A stretch of 64,000 bases of DNA from Paramacrobiotus metropolitanus (GCF_019649055.1 NW_026570240.1:496001-560000); one strand, 5' to 3'. Counted from the first letter of the stretch, positions 12,717 to 26,400 are shown. The notes: generated from the sequence alone by a model not told the origin. Made by a program: numbers and translations.

Positions 12717-14160
12717 GATTCAAATCGTCAATAACCATATTATTACACTAATTGTTAATAACAGTAAATTTATGCGTTGTCAAAAGCAGCGACAGCAGGT
12801 AACTACGATCGTTTCCACAATCCACAAACGTTTCCACAATCTATAGCGCCAGTGCGCCACAAGGGAGTTAATTATCAGGAAAAACTGTCATCAGTTGCTT
12901 CCATTTAACTTTTCAAGTAAACAATTTCGTTTCAAACGGCAAACGATGACAATAACAACAGGAAAAAAAAGAATATAAGCGGCATTCTTTTTAACTACCG
13001 AGTAGCTGTCGAAACTCATAACTCAAAAGCAAAACAAATCATGACGGTGTGCGCACTGACAAGAGACGCGCATGTAGATTCTATACGTATAGTGCAATGC
13101 GGTGCAGGCTTTTACGGTTGCACAGCCACACAACAAAATGCACGCTATCGGTCAATCTGTTCGCACGGTCGCGCTGCTGCACGGCAGTGCAACTTTCAAT
13201 CCGCATGCTGATCGCTCACAAATTTAATCATCACAAAGTGCTGGATGTACTTACGTACACATTGTACAGTATGAATTCAAGTAATTTTTTATTTTGCGTC
13301 GGAAACTGCTGGATGTAAGTTTTTTCGTGATTTATATTTGCGAATGAATAAATCATCTGAGATCAGACTGTGAAGGGAAATGGGATTTCGTTAGGAAAAG
13401 GTAACTTAACTCATACGAATAGGTAATAGTGTAAGTACTAGTAGTAGTTGAAAACTTGAAAGTGCGGTGGTTGCTGATTGTTGAACGACGAACCCGTGAC
13501 TGAGATGTTAAGCGACTGGGAGGATTTTATTAATATAAATTGTTTATAGAAATTGTATTTCAAAGTTACAGGTGTTTCATTATTTTGAAGTGTGGTAATG
13601 AATGGATTACGCATGTAAAATTTGCAAACGATAAATCATAAACATCCGTGAATGATAAATAGGGTGAAAGCTCGTGGAGTGTGAATTATTTATAAAATGC
13701 TTGTAAACCTGTGCGCTCCTTGTTCTGTGTTGGTGATCGTAATTTCTGGTATACAGAAAGAGTAGCGTATGCGCATCAAAAGTCAGTAGTGACTTGGACT
13801 GGTTTCGCGATTTTCCCTTCTCGTTGTATAACTGATAACAATTGTTTTGGACTTAAGCGAACTTATTTCTGACACGCTCTAGTTTTGAGGGAGTATTTGA
13901 AAATAGGATAACGGAAGTCGTTGTATGCATTATTTATAAAAATTTGAAAAAATAGTGTGTGTTTAATTTGTATTGCAGTATTTACGATCGTTAATTGTAA
14001 TGCTAATACAATTTACCTGTCGAAATTTCGTAATAATCTTCAAATTTACGCGGTGGTCGTGTGAAGTGAAACACTCACTGTTTGAAATGGAGAAAGAAGA
14101 TTTTGAATTTCAGGTTGGTGAAGTGGAAAGTTGGGAAGGGTAATATTGCGATTGTCCGAA
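12717..14160. promoter_or_regulatory. Divergent promoter region DNMBP / POLR2A
   Basis: 1.44 kb between the two start codons of head-to-head genes, so both 5' UTRs and promoters must lie here. A plausible 5' UTR intron end (TTTGAATTTCAG) occurs at 14101-14113, upstream of the POLR2A ATG. I do not see a convincing TATA box that I could assign to either gene. Confidence 0.45.
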
Positions 14161-17100
14161 ATGGCGGTCGCCGCTCTCACTATGGACTCGTCTGCGCCGA
14201 TCCGGACGGTGAAACGGGTGCAGTTTGGCATCCTGAGTCCGGACGAAATTGTAAGCGAAGTCTGTATTAACGTAAAGCCATGGGAATATATCTGGCCGTT
14301 GTTCTAATCTGAAAAATTTTAGCGCGCGATGTCGGCGTCGGAAGGTGGGATCAAGTACCCCGAAATCTACGAACAGGGTCGACCCAAACTCAATGGACTG
14401 ATGGATCCGCGTTTGGGAACTGTGGACAGGATGATGCGGTGTCAGACGTGTGCTGGCAACATGACGGAGTGCCCAGGTATTGTTTCAGTTCCTGTTACTA
14501 GCGCCAATGCTGCCGTAAAGGATGATATCTGTTACGGAAACCATACATGAAGATTATAATCTTTGCACTCTAATTTTTTCCTGATACGGCGATATACGAT
14601 ATTTATTATTTAGTAATGTTGTATAAAAATTGTTTTAAAATTACTTTGATTGTCTTTTTAAACGGCAGGGCATTTCGGTCATATCGACTTGGCAAAACCA
14701 GTATTTCATGTCGGGTTTCTAACAAAAACGATCAAAGTGCTCCGCTGTGTTTGCTTCACTTGTTCCCGTTTGTTGGTGAACCCGGTAAGTTTTGAAATAA
14801 TAAGCTTTTGAAAACTTTGTTACGTCTTTGTATCCAACTTCTTTCGTACGTGCTGCATAGGAAACAGATGCAATGAAACGAGCCATAGCACTCTCCAAGG
14901 GAAATCCCAAGAAGCGCCTCCAAGTGGTATACGATATTTGTAAGTCCAAGAGTATTTGTGAGGGTGGGGCGGAGTTGGACGCGAAAAAACCAGACGATGG
15001 CGATGGTGCACCGGAAGATGCCACCAAGAAAAAAGTGAGCTGATGTAGGAGTAGGTTCATGTTGTGTACTGAACGCTAGATAGTGTTTTTTATTTATATA
15101 TAGACTGGATTCTCCGGCTGTGGACGCTACCAACCGCGAATAAAGCGCAGCGGTTTGGATCTTTTTGGTGAATGGAAAAATTTGAATGAAGACAACCAAG
15201 AGCGGAAAACTCCAATCTCTGCAGATCGAGTGTTGGAAATTTTTCGGAACATTTCTGACGAAGACTGTGTTCTGCTGGGTTTTGACACAAAGTATGCATC
15301 TCGCTGTCAGCACTATGCTTTGGCTCACTTCGGGGTGGATGTGTTTGATGTTGTGATCTTCCTTAGGTTCGCTCGACCGGAGTGGATGGTTATTACTGTA
15401 CTGCCGGTGCCCCCGCTTCAAGTTCGACCTTCAGTTGTCATGATGGGATCTGCTCGTAGCCAGGTACCATAAAGTGATAAGTAATTTTCGTCATTGGAAG
15501 TTCTTTCTTCTTTGCATCTTGTTTCTTGAAATAATATATTTCTCAAATGTTTATGATTCCCCATGTTTAGGACGATCTCACATACAAGCTGGCAGAGATT
15601 GTGAAAACCAACAATCAGCTTAAGCGAAATGAGGCGAGCGGAGCTGCAGCGCATGTGATCGCTGAAGATACGAAAATGTTACAGTACCACGTGTCTACTT
15701 TGGTTGATAATGATATTCCTGGTCTTCCAAAGGTAATCTTCTTGGATGCTAAACGTTACGTTATTTGACATTTTAAATTGTATACTATTATTTCGGACAT
15801 TTTCGCAGGCCATGCAAAAATCTGGGCGCCCGTTGAAGTCTGTCAAGGCGCGTCTCAAAGGAAAGGAAGGTCGTCTCCGCGGTAATTTAATGGGTAAACG
15901 GGTCGACTTTTCGGCTCGTACTGTAATCACCCCAGATCCCAACCTACGTATCGATCAAGTCGGAGTTCCGAAAACCATCGCTCAGAATCTTACTTTTCCT
16001 GAAATTGTAACACCGTTCAACATCGAAAAACTGTACGCTTTGGTTTACCGTGGACACAATCAACATCCCGGCGCGAAATACATCATCCGAGATAATGGTG
16101 ACAGAATTGACCTCCGATTTCATCCGAAAGCAAGTGACTTGCACTTGGAATGTGGTTACAAGGTAAGTTTCGTCGCTCATTTCGGAAATTGATAACTTTC
16201 TGATCCTTTTTGCTTTTCAGGTTGAACGTCATATAAACGACGATGATGTCATTATTTTCAACCGTCAGCCAACGCTGCACAAAATGTCTATGATGGGGCA
16301 CAGAGTAAAAATTCTACCTTGGTCAACGTTCCGTTTGAATCTTAGGTAATTTCGGAAGATGGTTCCTTCAGTGCACCTGTATAAATTTTTTAATCTGTAT
16401 TTACAGTGTTACGACTCCGTACAATGCGGATTTCGACGGTGACGAAATGAATTTACATGTTCCACAATCTATGGAAACCAGGGCCGAAGTTTCAGAAATC
16501 ATGCTGGTACCGCGGCAGATTATTACACCACAGGCAAATAGACCCGTCATGGGTATCGTGCAAGATACTTTGACAGCCGTGCGGAAGATGACAAAGCGCG
16601 ATGTATTTGTTGATAAAGTACGAATTTTAAAACAGTGGTTGTTGTGATTGTGGAGTTCCTAGATTTTGGTGTTGTAGGAACAAATGATGCAGATACTAAT
16701 GTGGCTGCCTAGCTGGGATGGCAAAATCCCAATGCCAGCCATTCTGAAGCCGAAACCGTTGTGGACCGGAAAGCAGATTTTCAGCTTAGTAATCCCTGGA
16801 CCCGTAAATGTCATCCGTACCCACAGCACTCATCCGGATGACGAGGATGATGGCCCCTATAAATGGATTTCCCCTGGTGATACTAAGGTAAGCCGATGAA
16901 TACTAGTACGGATGCGCTCAGTGGGTTTTTGCCGCGACTTAATGGTTTTAGCATGGATTTACACAGTAAATAAAATTCCGTGCTGTTTTAGGTGTTGATT
17001 GAGCACGGTCAGTTATTGAGCGGCATTATCTGTAAAAAAAGTCTCGGGACGTCAGCTGGATCGTTGATTCATATCGTCTTTCTGGAGTTGGGCCAGGAAA

Positions 17101-20100
17101 TCTGCGGGAGATTTTTGTCGCATATTCAAACTGTTGTGAACAACTGGCTGTTGCTGGAAGGCCACAGTATCGGCATTGGAGATACAATCGCTGATCCACA
17201 GACATACCGCGACATTCAGGAATCAATTAAAAAAGCCAAACAGGAAGTGGAGGAAGTCATTGCAAAAGCGCACAACGATGAACTCGAACCAACTCCAGGC
17301 AATACGTTGCGGCAGACCTTCGAAAACCAAGTGAACAGGATTCTGAATGAAGCTCGTGAAAAAACTGGTTCAAGCGCTCAGAAGTCCTTATCCGATTATA
17401 ACAACTTCAAGGCTATGGTCGTCGCCGGATCGAAAGGCTCCAAGATCAACATTTCCCAGGTCATTGCTTGTGTCGGGCAGCAGAACGTGGAAGGAAAGCG
17501 GATACCTTTCGGCTTCCGACACCGTACTCTGCCACATTTTATCACGGATGATTACGGGCCAGAAAGTCGTGGTTTTGTGGAGAATTCCTACTTAGCAGGA
17601 TTGACACCGTCAGAATTTTTCTTCCACTCCATGGGAGGTCGGGAAGGTTTAATTGATACAGCCGTGAAAACTGCTGAGACGGGGTACATTCAGCGGCGTC
17701 TGATTAAAGCCATGGAGAGCGTCATGGTGCAGTACGATGGAACGGTTAGAAATGCCCATCAAGCGATGATCCAGTTACGGTACGGCGAAGACGGTCTGGA
17801 CTCATGCGCTGTCGAGTTCCAAAATCTAGCCACAATGAAACCCAGCAATACTGCTTTTGAAAAGCGTTTCAAAATGCAGACCAGCAACGAGAGATATTTG
17901 AAGAAATTGTATGAGCCGGGTGTGGTCAGTGATATTTTGGCTAATCCGGATGTACCTAACATTTTGGAACAAGAATTCCAGCAGATGAAGCGTGATCGTG
18001 AGACTATCCGGAAGATTTTTCCCACAGGTGAATCGCGTGTTGTGTTGCCGTGTAATCTTTCGCGTATGATATGGAACGCACAAAAGACTTTCCACATCAA
18101 CTTGCGTGGAACAAGTGATCTTCATCCTGTTCGTGTTGTGGAAGGTGTCTCGGAGCTTTTGAAGAAATTGGTGATCGTCAAGGTAAAGGCAGGATCTTAT
18201 CACGGGAAGCTGTTCGGTTTCTTGTACTTCGTTTGATATAAGCCGTCTCGCCGTAAATGATGCGCTTTTTGCGCATAACAGGGAAGAATTATGTGATTTT
18301 TCGTTATAGGGAGAAGATCGATTGAGCAGGGAAGCACAGGAAAATGCTACAATTTTGATTAATACCATGATTCGTTCTACTCTTTGCTCGAGGAAGATGG
18401 CTGAGGAGCATCACCTAAATACGGAAGCATTCGAGTGGTTGTTGGGTGAGATAGAATCCAAGTTCGCGCAATCTCAAGCCGTGCCGGGAGAAATGGTGGG
18501 TGCACTGGCTGCTCAGAGTCTGGGAGAACCGGCTACGCAGATGACTTTGAACACCTTCCATTATGCCGGAGTCTCTGCTAAGAACGTAACCCTTGGTGTG
18601 CCGCGATTGAAAGAGTTGATTAACGTAAGCAAAAAGCCGAAAACACCATCGCTGACCGTGTTTTTGCTTGGCCAAGCAGCGAGAGATGCAGAAAAAGCCA
18701 AGGAAGTGCTGTGCCGGCTGGAACATACGACCCTTCGTAAAGTGGCTGCCAATACCGCTATCTATTACGATCCCGACCCGCAGCAGACAGTCATCCAGGA
18801 AGATCAAGAGTTTGTAAATGTGTATTATGAAATGCCCGATTTCGATACTTCCCGCGTTAGTCCCTGGCTACTGCGCATTGTAATGGACCGTAAACGTATG
18901 ACGGATAAGAAATTAACCATGGAAAGTATAGCTGAGAAAATCCAGCAAGGATTTGGCGACGATTTGTTGGTCATCTTCAACGATGACAATGCGGAGAACC
19001 TGGTTATGCGCATCCGTATCATGAATAATCCAACGGATGACAAAATGGATGATGAGACGAGGGATCAAGTTGATAAGATGGAGGATGACATGTTTTTGCG
19101 GTGTATCGAAACGAATTTGTTGTCCGATCTGACATTGCAGGGAATCGAAGCGATCAGCAAAGTGTACATGCACTTGCCACTAGTGGAGAATAACAAGAAA
19201 CGCGTTGTTATAACGGACGAAGGAGAATTTAAAGCCATTTCAGAGTGGATTCTGGAAACGGATGGTACCAGTTTGATGAGGGTGTTGGCTGATCGAGATG
19301 TGGACCCCGTCAGGACTGTTAGTAATGATATATGCGAAGTGTTTGCGGTAAGTAGTTCAGCAGAGGCAGTTTGATTATTCTGAATATCATTCAGAATACA
19401 TTTCCCTTTTATTAGGTCTTGGGTATCGAAGCGGTTCGTAAGTCGCTGGAAAAAGAAATAAATCACGTCATTTCTTTCGATGGCTCTTACGTGAATTACC
19501 GCCATTTGGCACTTTTGTGCGATGTGATGACCGCTAAAGGGCATTTGATGGCTATAACCCGCCATGGCATAAATCGGCAGGAAGTGGGACCACTAATGAA
19601 GTGTTCTTTCGAAGAGACTGTGGATGTGTTGATGGAAGCCGCGGCTCATGCAGAATGTGATTACCTTAAAGGTGTGTCGGAGAATATCATGCTTGGACAG
19701 CTGGCTCGGCTGGGAACGGGAGCTTTCGACTTAATTCTGGACCCCGATAAGTGCCGACATGGTATGGAGGTACCCATGAATATCGCCAATTTGGCTCACA
19801 TTGAAGATGGAGCGGGAGCTTTGTTGGACGGAAGAAACGCGCCACTGACACCTTGGCTCAATGCTGGCACGCCGTCATACAATCAGGCTTGGTCACCATT
19901 GGCCGCCGTCACGCCAGGCCATTCTGTATTTTCACCGATGCCTAACATGAGCCCGATGATGACACCTCGGGGAGATGGCGGAGCATCGCCTTGGTCCCCT
20001 GCTGCCGGACTCATGTCACCGGGGCCTTCCAGCCCGATGTTTCCAATGTCGCCGAATCCGAGTTATTCGCCTTCGTAAGGGTTTAATTTGAATGATGTTG

Positions 20101-21576
20101 TTTATTCTGGAAAACCATTTAACATCATTTGTTCCAGATCGCCATTGCATGTCGGGCCAAGCAGCCATTACTCTCCTAGCTCGCCTGTGTATTCTCCAAC
20201 TTCTCCAGCTGGCGCATCTCCAAATTATTCGTATGTGGTTAAACTTTTTATTTAGCTGGTCCTGTGTGACGGTTATTGTATTTCAGTCCGACGAGTCCCA
20301 ATTACAGTCCAACGTAAGTAAGATTGATATGTGCGGATAGGCGTAGTGTACTGGAGGTTTTCCTGTTGCAGGAGTCCATCCTACTCACCTGTCAGTCCAC
20401 GGCATTCGTATTCGCCAACCTCGCCGAGCTACAATGCTTTGTAAGCACGTTTGGGAGCCCTTGTTATAGCAAATTGGCATACCTTGTTTCCTTGTAGATC
20501 TCCTAGTGTTGGAGCCGGTGGACTTGGAGGAGCTTCGCCAAGCTACAGCCCTACGTAAGTCTGTGATTGATTCAACTTGTCTGCGGTGTGCACACGATAA
20601 TCTTCCCGTTTAGGTCTCCGCGCATTGGATATTCTCCAACGTCGCCTAGCTATAGTCCAACGTAAGTGAACTTTTTGTAGTTTTGGACAATATCAGTACT
20701 GTAGTAATGGTACTCTCAATCTGAGTCTTAAGATCGGCTTTAACAATTTTTTCGTTGAATCAGATCGCCACAGATGTACAGCGCTGGCACTGGATCCCCG
20801 ACTTACAGGTACAAGATATTTGTATTAATCTACTCTAGTGTTATACTGAAAACTTATGAAAAACCATGCAACCTTTACTAGCCGTCTTTACTTTGCGTCT
20901 TTCCAGCCCTTCAAGTCCGGCGTATTACTCACCAACATCTCCACAGTATTCTCCGGCTTCTCCATCGTACAGGTACCAATTACTACTCCTATTGCTTGCT
21001 GTTAGAGAGGTCTTAGTCTTACCTTGTTTTCTTTTTTGCAGCCCCACATCGTAAGTTGCCGTTTGCTAAATGGGTTTAGTGCACGATATTGCTAGTCTCT
21101 GTTGCCTTTTTGTACGCTCAACCGTCCTTTTCAGACCGCAGTACAGTTCTCCAGCAAGTCCGGCGTATTCGCCAAGGTATGCTGTGTGATGTTCAGTTCA
21201 AGATATAGGATTGCCGATACTGTAATATTATTTTGCATTTCCAGTTCTCCAGCATATATTTCACCAGCTTCTCCAGTTTATTCGTAAGTCGATAGTTGGT
21301 GAATTTCATTAATACCATCAGTATGAGTAAGCTAATGGGCCTCATGCGTGTACATTGTGTTTATAGACCTTCTTCACCCTCCTATTCGCCGTCGCAGTAA
21401 GTGAAGTTTAATTCAAATTTGGACAGTTTTAAGCTGATTTGTAAAGCATCTGTATTTGCATTGTATCAGAACACTCTGTGTGTTGATAGGATATAATCTG
21501 CTTTGACAGAATTGCCTAATGTGGATGTTTTTGTAGGATTTCACCGGCCAGTCCAAGTTACCAGTACAACGACTAA
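14161..21576 (+). CDS. POLR2A: RNA polymerase II largest subunit RPB1
   Basis: Catalytic subunit of nuclear RNA polymerase II, 1,777 residues in 26 exons that join in phase throughout. Exons 1-14: 14161-14250, 14323-14476, 14669-14784, 14861-15034, 15104-15291, 15367-15463, 15571-15732, 15809-16162, 16221-16345, 16407-16617, 16678-16887, 16992-18182, 18310-19347, 19416-20074. Twelve short tail exons follow (separate entry). Landmarks: the clamp zinc motif [33 protein letters not shown], the active-site magnesium loop [10 protein letters not shown] near residues 492-501, the bridge-helix region [20 protein letters not shown], and the trigger-loop segment [18 protein letters not shown]. All catalytic Asp residues are intact. 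The start ATG at 14161 gives a short tail before [15 protein letters not shown], as in other RPB1s. It encodes the machinery that transcribes every mRNA in the window, and sits head to head with DNMBP. Confidence 0.99.
20040..21576 (+). repeat. POLR2A: RPB1 C-terminal heptad-repeat domain in twelve tiny phase-2 exons
   Basis: After exon 14 ends at 20074, the C-terminal domain is spread over exons 20138-20230, 20287-20313, 20372-20440, 20498-20554, 20614-20661, 20764-20808, 20907-20972, 21042-21050 (9 nt), 21135-21176, 21245-21283, 21367-21396 and 21537-21576 (TAA). Every intron is phase 2, most often falling inside a Ser or Thr codon of the repeat, so each internal exon length is a multiple of three. 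I count about 18 to 20 Y-S-P-x-S-P-like repeats, only about three being exact YSPTSPS, with frequent substitutions at position 7 (A, N, Q, V, R). The tail ends ASPSYQYND rather than with an acidic DDSDEEN-type end. Phosphorylation of these repeats recruits capping, splicing and termination factors. Confidence 0.95.
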
Positions 21577-23456
21577 GGGAGGAATGATGTGGATATTTGA
21601 ATTGTTTAGATTGTTAACAGTGATGTATTGATTTGGGTGAATGCAGTCGAATTCGCGCATCTGGCATTCGGTTTTTACTGAGATAGTTTGAATACATGAT
21701 CTTGTGGCCAAAGGTCATGGTTTTTGGTTTTTATGTTTAAGCGGTGTTCTCCATAATCTGATCTAGGAAGACGGCTAGATATCGTATTTTTACTTGTAAA
21801 TACTTACAAAAATTTGAAGTCTCAGTTTATTGTGGTTATTTGTTTATAGCAGTGCAATTTCTTTCACTACTGGAGCTCTGAAAAGCAGTTTGGTTTCTGT
21901 TGTGGTGTTGATGATTGGTTATGGAATGGTCCAATCTAAATGTCGTTTTCTATGCGATTGCGAATAATGAACCTGCAAATTCGGTTCTGCGAGTTGGTTA
22001 TGGTGTCTGATACACTTCATTATCTTTTTATTAGAAATTCATATTTAAACAACAACAACATAAAGCTGCGCAAAAAGCTGCCATGCAACAATCTTCTGCC
22101 ATGGCATCTTTGGGAACAGGATGGTAAACTTCCTTGACGTAACTGGAAGATAACAGAAGACTATGCAGGTCTTGTTATAAACAGTGCTGAAAACATCGCA
22201 TGCTTATTTAAATTCTACTACGTAAATAATGACTCTAGCTGATTGTTAATCGTAACAGTACTGCGTCCACTAACGCATTGAGCACTTGTTGTGACCATGA
22301 GTCGGCTGTGGCTGCTAATCGTTACTTATCACAAAATCAGATGAACATAATGGTAAGCATACACTATTGGGGTTGCCGGCATTCCAACAGGAGAGGTTAT
22401 CGTAGACGTAGCCGAATAAGGAGGAGGAGGATCAAAACCATGTGTTGTGCTTGGTTGTAGCTGATAAGCTGTTTGTGGGTTTCCGGAAGGCTGATTGCTA
22501 CCGTACACATGCATACCTCAAATACTTACGAATTCAATCGATTTCAACAAGATCATTCGTTCTACGAATGCGGGGTGTATCGTGCATCCTGACACCAAGG
22601 TGAGTACACAAATTACAATCCTGGTTAAATACTGCCCAGTGGTAATAAAAGAACAAAATTCTGAGACCACACAATTTCCTTACGTTACCAAAACCGCAAA
22701 ACGACATAATAATAATAATAAAAATATTATGTATGTTGCAAGTTCGTAGTAAGTATTTTTGATTGCACTTGTACGCACGAAAATTAGCCATAGTAACATG
22801 AATTAAGCTGCTAACAGTCAACTTGTACTTGCTGTTAGTACCAGAACAAAGAATTATTACTTGCAAGTACTTCTAAAATCTGATTCTATAATGCTAGGAG
22901 CGTGGTCGGAAAGTTTCATATCAAACAACTAAAAGTTAAAACTATATATAAAGCAAAACATTCATTTTGGTCAGTACCATCATCTGTGACTGTAGTCAAA
23001 ATACAAGGGCACAGCATTTTTGGTTTGCCATTTGGCTGTTAGCTAAACTAATGTTGTACGTAATTATTTTTGACCAGAACCAATTTCGTTACAACAGACT
23101 TACTTAATTTTGTTATCAATATGGCCAACTTTATGTCAAACCTCTTATTTTTACTGTCTATCTGTGCCGGCTTAACAAAATGCGAACGGGCAATTGCCGA
23201 CTAAAAAAGTCTTCGCAAGTCTGAATGAGCATGTACGATACTTTATGGTTAACAGAAACAGCAAATTTAAGTGATTACAAGTTAAAAACAGAATCTGTAA
23301 AACATGCATCTATGGGGAAAAACTGTATTCTTTCCATTGGAGTGCGGTTGTTGCGGTTGTTGCGCTAGTCGCCGTTCCCAGCTGTTCCCAAAAGCAAGTA
23401 CGCAAAAGTTTGGAAATAACAGTTTGCAAATAACAGTTATAGTTTGGAAATAACAG
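21577..23456. other. Intergenic region POLR2A / ABCG2 with a possible PPxY-containing exon on the minus strand
   Basis: About 1.9 kb between the converging ends of POLR2A and ABCG2. On the minus strand, 22329-22511, an open segment of 61 codons starting at an ATG reads as a Gln/Ser/Pro-rich tail with DPPPPYSATS, a canonical PPxY WW-binding motif, then PVGMPATPIVYA. It could be the last exon of a small membrane protein or a chance frame. I found no upstream exon that joins it in phase. The rest holds nothing recognisable. Confidence 0.3.
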
Positions 23457-26400
23457 TTACCGTAACTTTTTTATTCTTCTAAGCTGTACGTAAGCAAGGA
23501 AAAGCAAAATAAGTGCCATTGATGCCAGCGCAACTATGTTTTGCCATAAATCCCAGGGAACATCGAACTTGATATTTTGCTGTTGTAAATACTGGTCTCC
23601 AGTGGCGCTGTAATTAGCAATATTACATATAAACACAATCCTTAAAATTAATCTTTAACACAGCTAAAATTTTTACATGACTTTGCGCACCATATCGTTG
23701 TGACATTTTGACCAGGGCTGCAATAAAATTCCATCCCATGAAGTTCATTGATTGAGACCGCGCTCATAGCGTAACGGAAAAAGCTTAGCCACTTTATCCA
23801 CTGTAGCCAACTCAAGACGGTCCCAATATTGACCATAAAACCGGAAAACAGCTGAAAGGTCAACCAGAAGACTATAAGGAACAAATAATAAGCAAAATGG
23901 TATCGACATGTTACTACCTATGTGGAAATAAATAATCGGAATAAAGTCGAACTTAATTTTTACTTTCGAGCGAACATCGTAAATTTCTGATTATAAAAAA
24001 AGTTTCTATGTAATACATACCATCATAAAAACATAGCACAAAGCAATCATAAGGTTCCCTATAGCAAATACGTTGACTGAGGCGCTGAACAGAAAAGCCA
24101 AGGATGCTCCAGCGAAAGCAACTGACAGCATCGTCAGCGCAAAAATAAAACACTTCGCGGCGTCGGTTTGGAAACCTGCAAATGTTACCGAACAACAATA
24201 ATAATAACGCAGATGTTACCGAGGTTTACATCAGTACAGTACTATGTTTTTCATCATTCAAACAAAAGTTATGTTACCTTAATATCTATATGACGTCGTT
24301 ATCTAAAAAGTTTTTATGCTTACGGTGCTAGTACTTAAAATATCGATGTCACCTTAACAGCTGTCAAAGCGAATTCCCAGTACTAATGGAACTATTAAGC
24401 ATTATACGGAATTATTAAGCACGCTACAGTTATTCATTTTCTGGCATGACAATGATGCCATGCGTAAAAGCGTAGCATTAATCAAAGTATTAGTTAATTA
24501 CAGAAAAAATATGCAACGTTGCTGGCTTCCGATGGATCGATGACAATAAGCCGCCAACTTAACTTATTACAATTACCGATCATGAAGTAAGCAATGGAGC
24601 AAAAAATCAGCGTGGGAACCGTACGTCGTGGCAGAATGTCACAAAAAACTTTTGCCAGGAAGTAACTGGACACGCGATAAAAGCCACTTGCGTTTTCATG
24701 CCTAAAAAGTATCAATATTTTTAGCACAATCAGCATTGAAAACACGCGTATTGATTAAAGGCAAACGTTTAAATAAATGCTCGAGTAAGACAACTGAAAC
24801 TTACACAAAGATCCTCCGCTCTTTGACGAAAAGTTCTACGGCATCCAGATTTCCTGTTAACGAATAAAATGAATGTGCGTTAGAACATGCAAAAAATTCC
24901 CAAAAAATGACCCGCAAACCTTACCAAAAACTAAATTCATTATGATGAAGAAGAAAGCACCATATCTGCAGCAATTCAAATTTTTAATAAATGTTAAACG
25001 TGTGCGTTCTTCGACGATACTGAGCTCGTTACCGATTTTGAAGTCCGGCAGGATAAGACTGATCCACTTGCCAGTATATGGCGCCAACGATAGCTCCAAA
25101 AACAACCATGATCACCAGCTGTAGAATGGATGTTTGCGGATTGCGGATTAGGTTTTTCACCGTTCGCCCAGAAACAATCGCGATCTACATGTAACTAAAT
25201 TTACCAATTCTATACTGCACAAAGAATATTCTATGAATCTATGCGAACAGAGATATAATATCTGTACTCGTATAGATACAGTGGATTGCGTAACGGATTT
25301 AATTAATTCTACTGTGAGTAAATTGAATTCTACTGTGAGTGCGTAAAGGTCATGTGGGACACGATTAACATGGACACTCGTACAGTACCACAGTAGTCTT
25401 ATAATGCTACAGTATGGTCTGCGGTATTGTAATGTCTCGATATTTGGAAAGATCCGGCTAAGGAACAGCACTGGGTGTTCAAGAGTCCATTGTAACCGCA
25501 TTCAGCAGTACGGAGGTATCTACTTGTCGGTGGACTTCGAAACCATCCCGTGAGTATATGTCGAAGAACGTATGTACATAATCCACTTATTTTGTTATTT
25601 TTTTCGAAATATTCACCTGCCGTGCAAACGATGTCTTGTAGCCGGCCCTGTGGCCGCTATTTTCTTCGCTTCGTCCACCGCTTAGTTGATGAACGGACCA
25701 AATGGAGGCAAGTTTCCGATCGACTTCTTCTTTGATCTCAGATCTCGCGTACAACAGTTCCAGAGGTTCATCCGATGGTCCCGCTTGGGAATTTCTTTCC
25801 ACTTCGCCCATTAACACATCCAGGAAAAAATCGGCTGGATTATTGTGCGATTCAATTTCGTAGCCTAGAGTGATCAATTAAAATTAATGCTACTACAGAT
25901 ACGTAAGGAGCTGTATCCATAATAGCTATATTTTTATTACGTGTATGTGTATCCGCATATTGTATTTCATTGTACTACTCTTACATGTCTGAATGTTAGC
26001 AAAAAAAATTAAAGCTTTCAAACAAATCAAACAATTCACCATTTTCTTGAAAATAATCTATCGATTTAGCGGCTAATCCATGGTACGCAACCCTGCCAGC
26101 GGAAAGAAGCACGAGTGTATCAAACATCCGGTAAATAGAAAACCGCGGTTGGTGGATGGAGAAGATAATTGTGCGTCCACTCTGAGACATCCTGAAGAAC
26201 AGTACAGTACGAGTGCAAACTTGTACAGCGCGGACAAAATTTTTTGAGAAATGGGGTATAAAACAAAACAAATGTGGGTTGTTCAAAGAAAGCATACTGA
26301 TGCAAGATTTTCATTACGTGACTCGCTGTGTTGGCATCCAATCCGGACGTTGGCTCATCCAGAAATAAAATTCGTGGCGAAGTGATCAACTCCATCCCAA

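Noticed and set aside
14756-15421. A 221-codon minus-strand open frame opposite RPB1
   Set aside because: It spans several RPB1 exons and introns whose splicing and protein match are unambiguous; the antisense product shows no domain.
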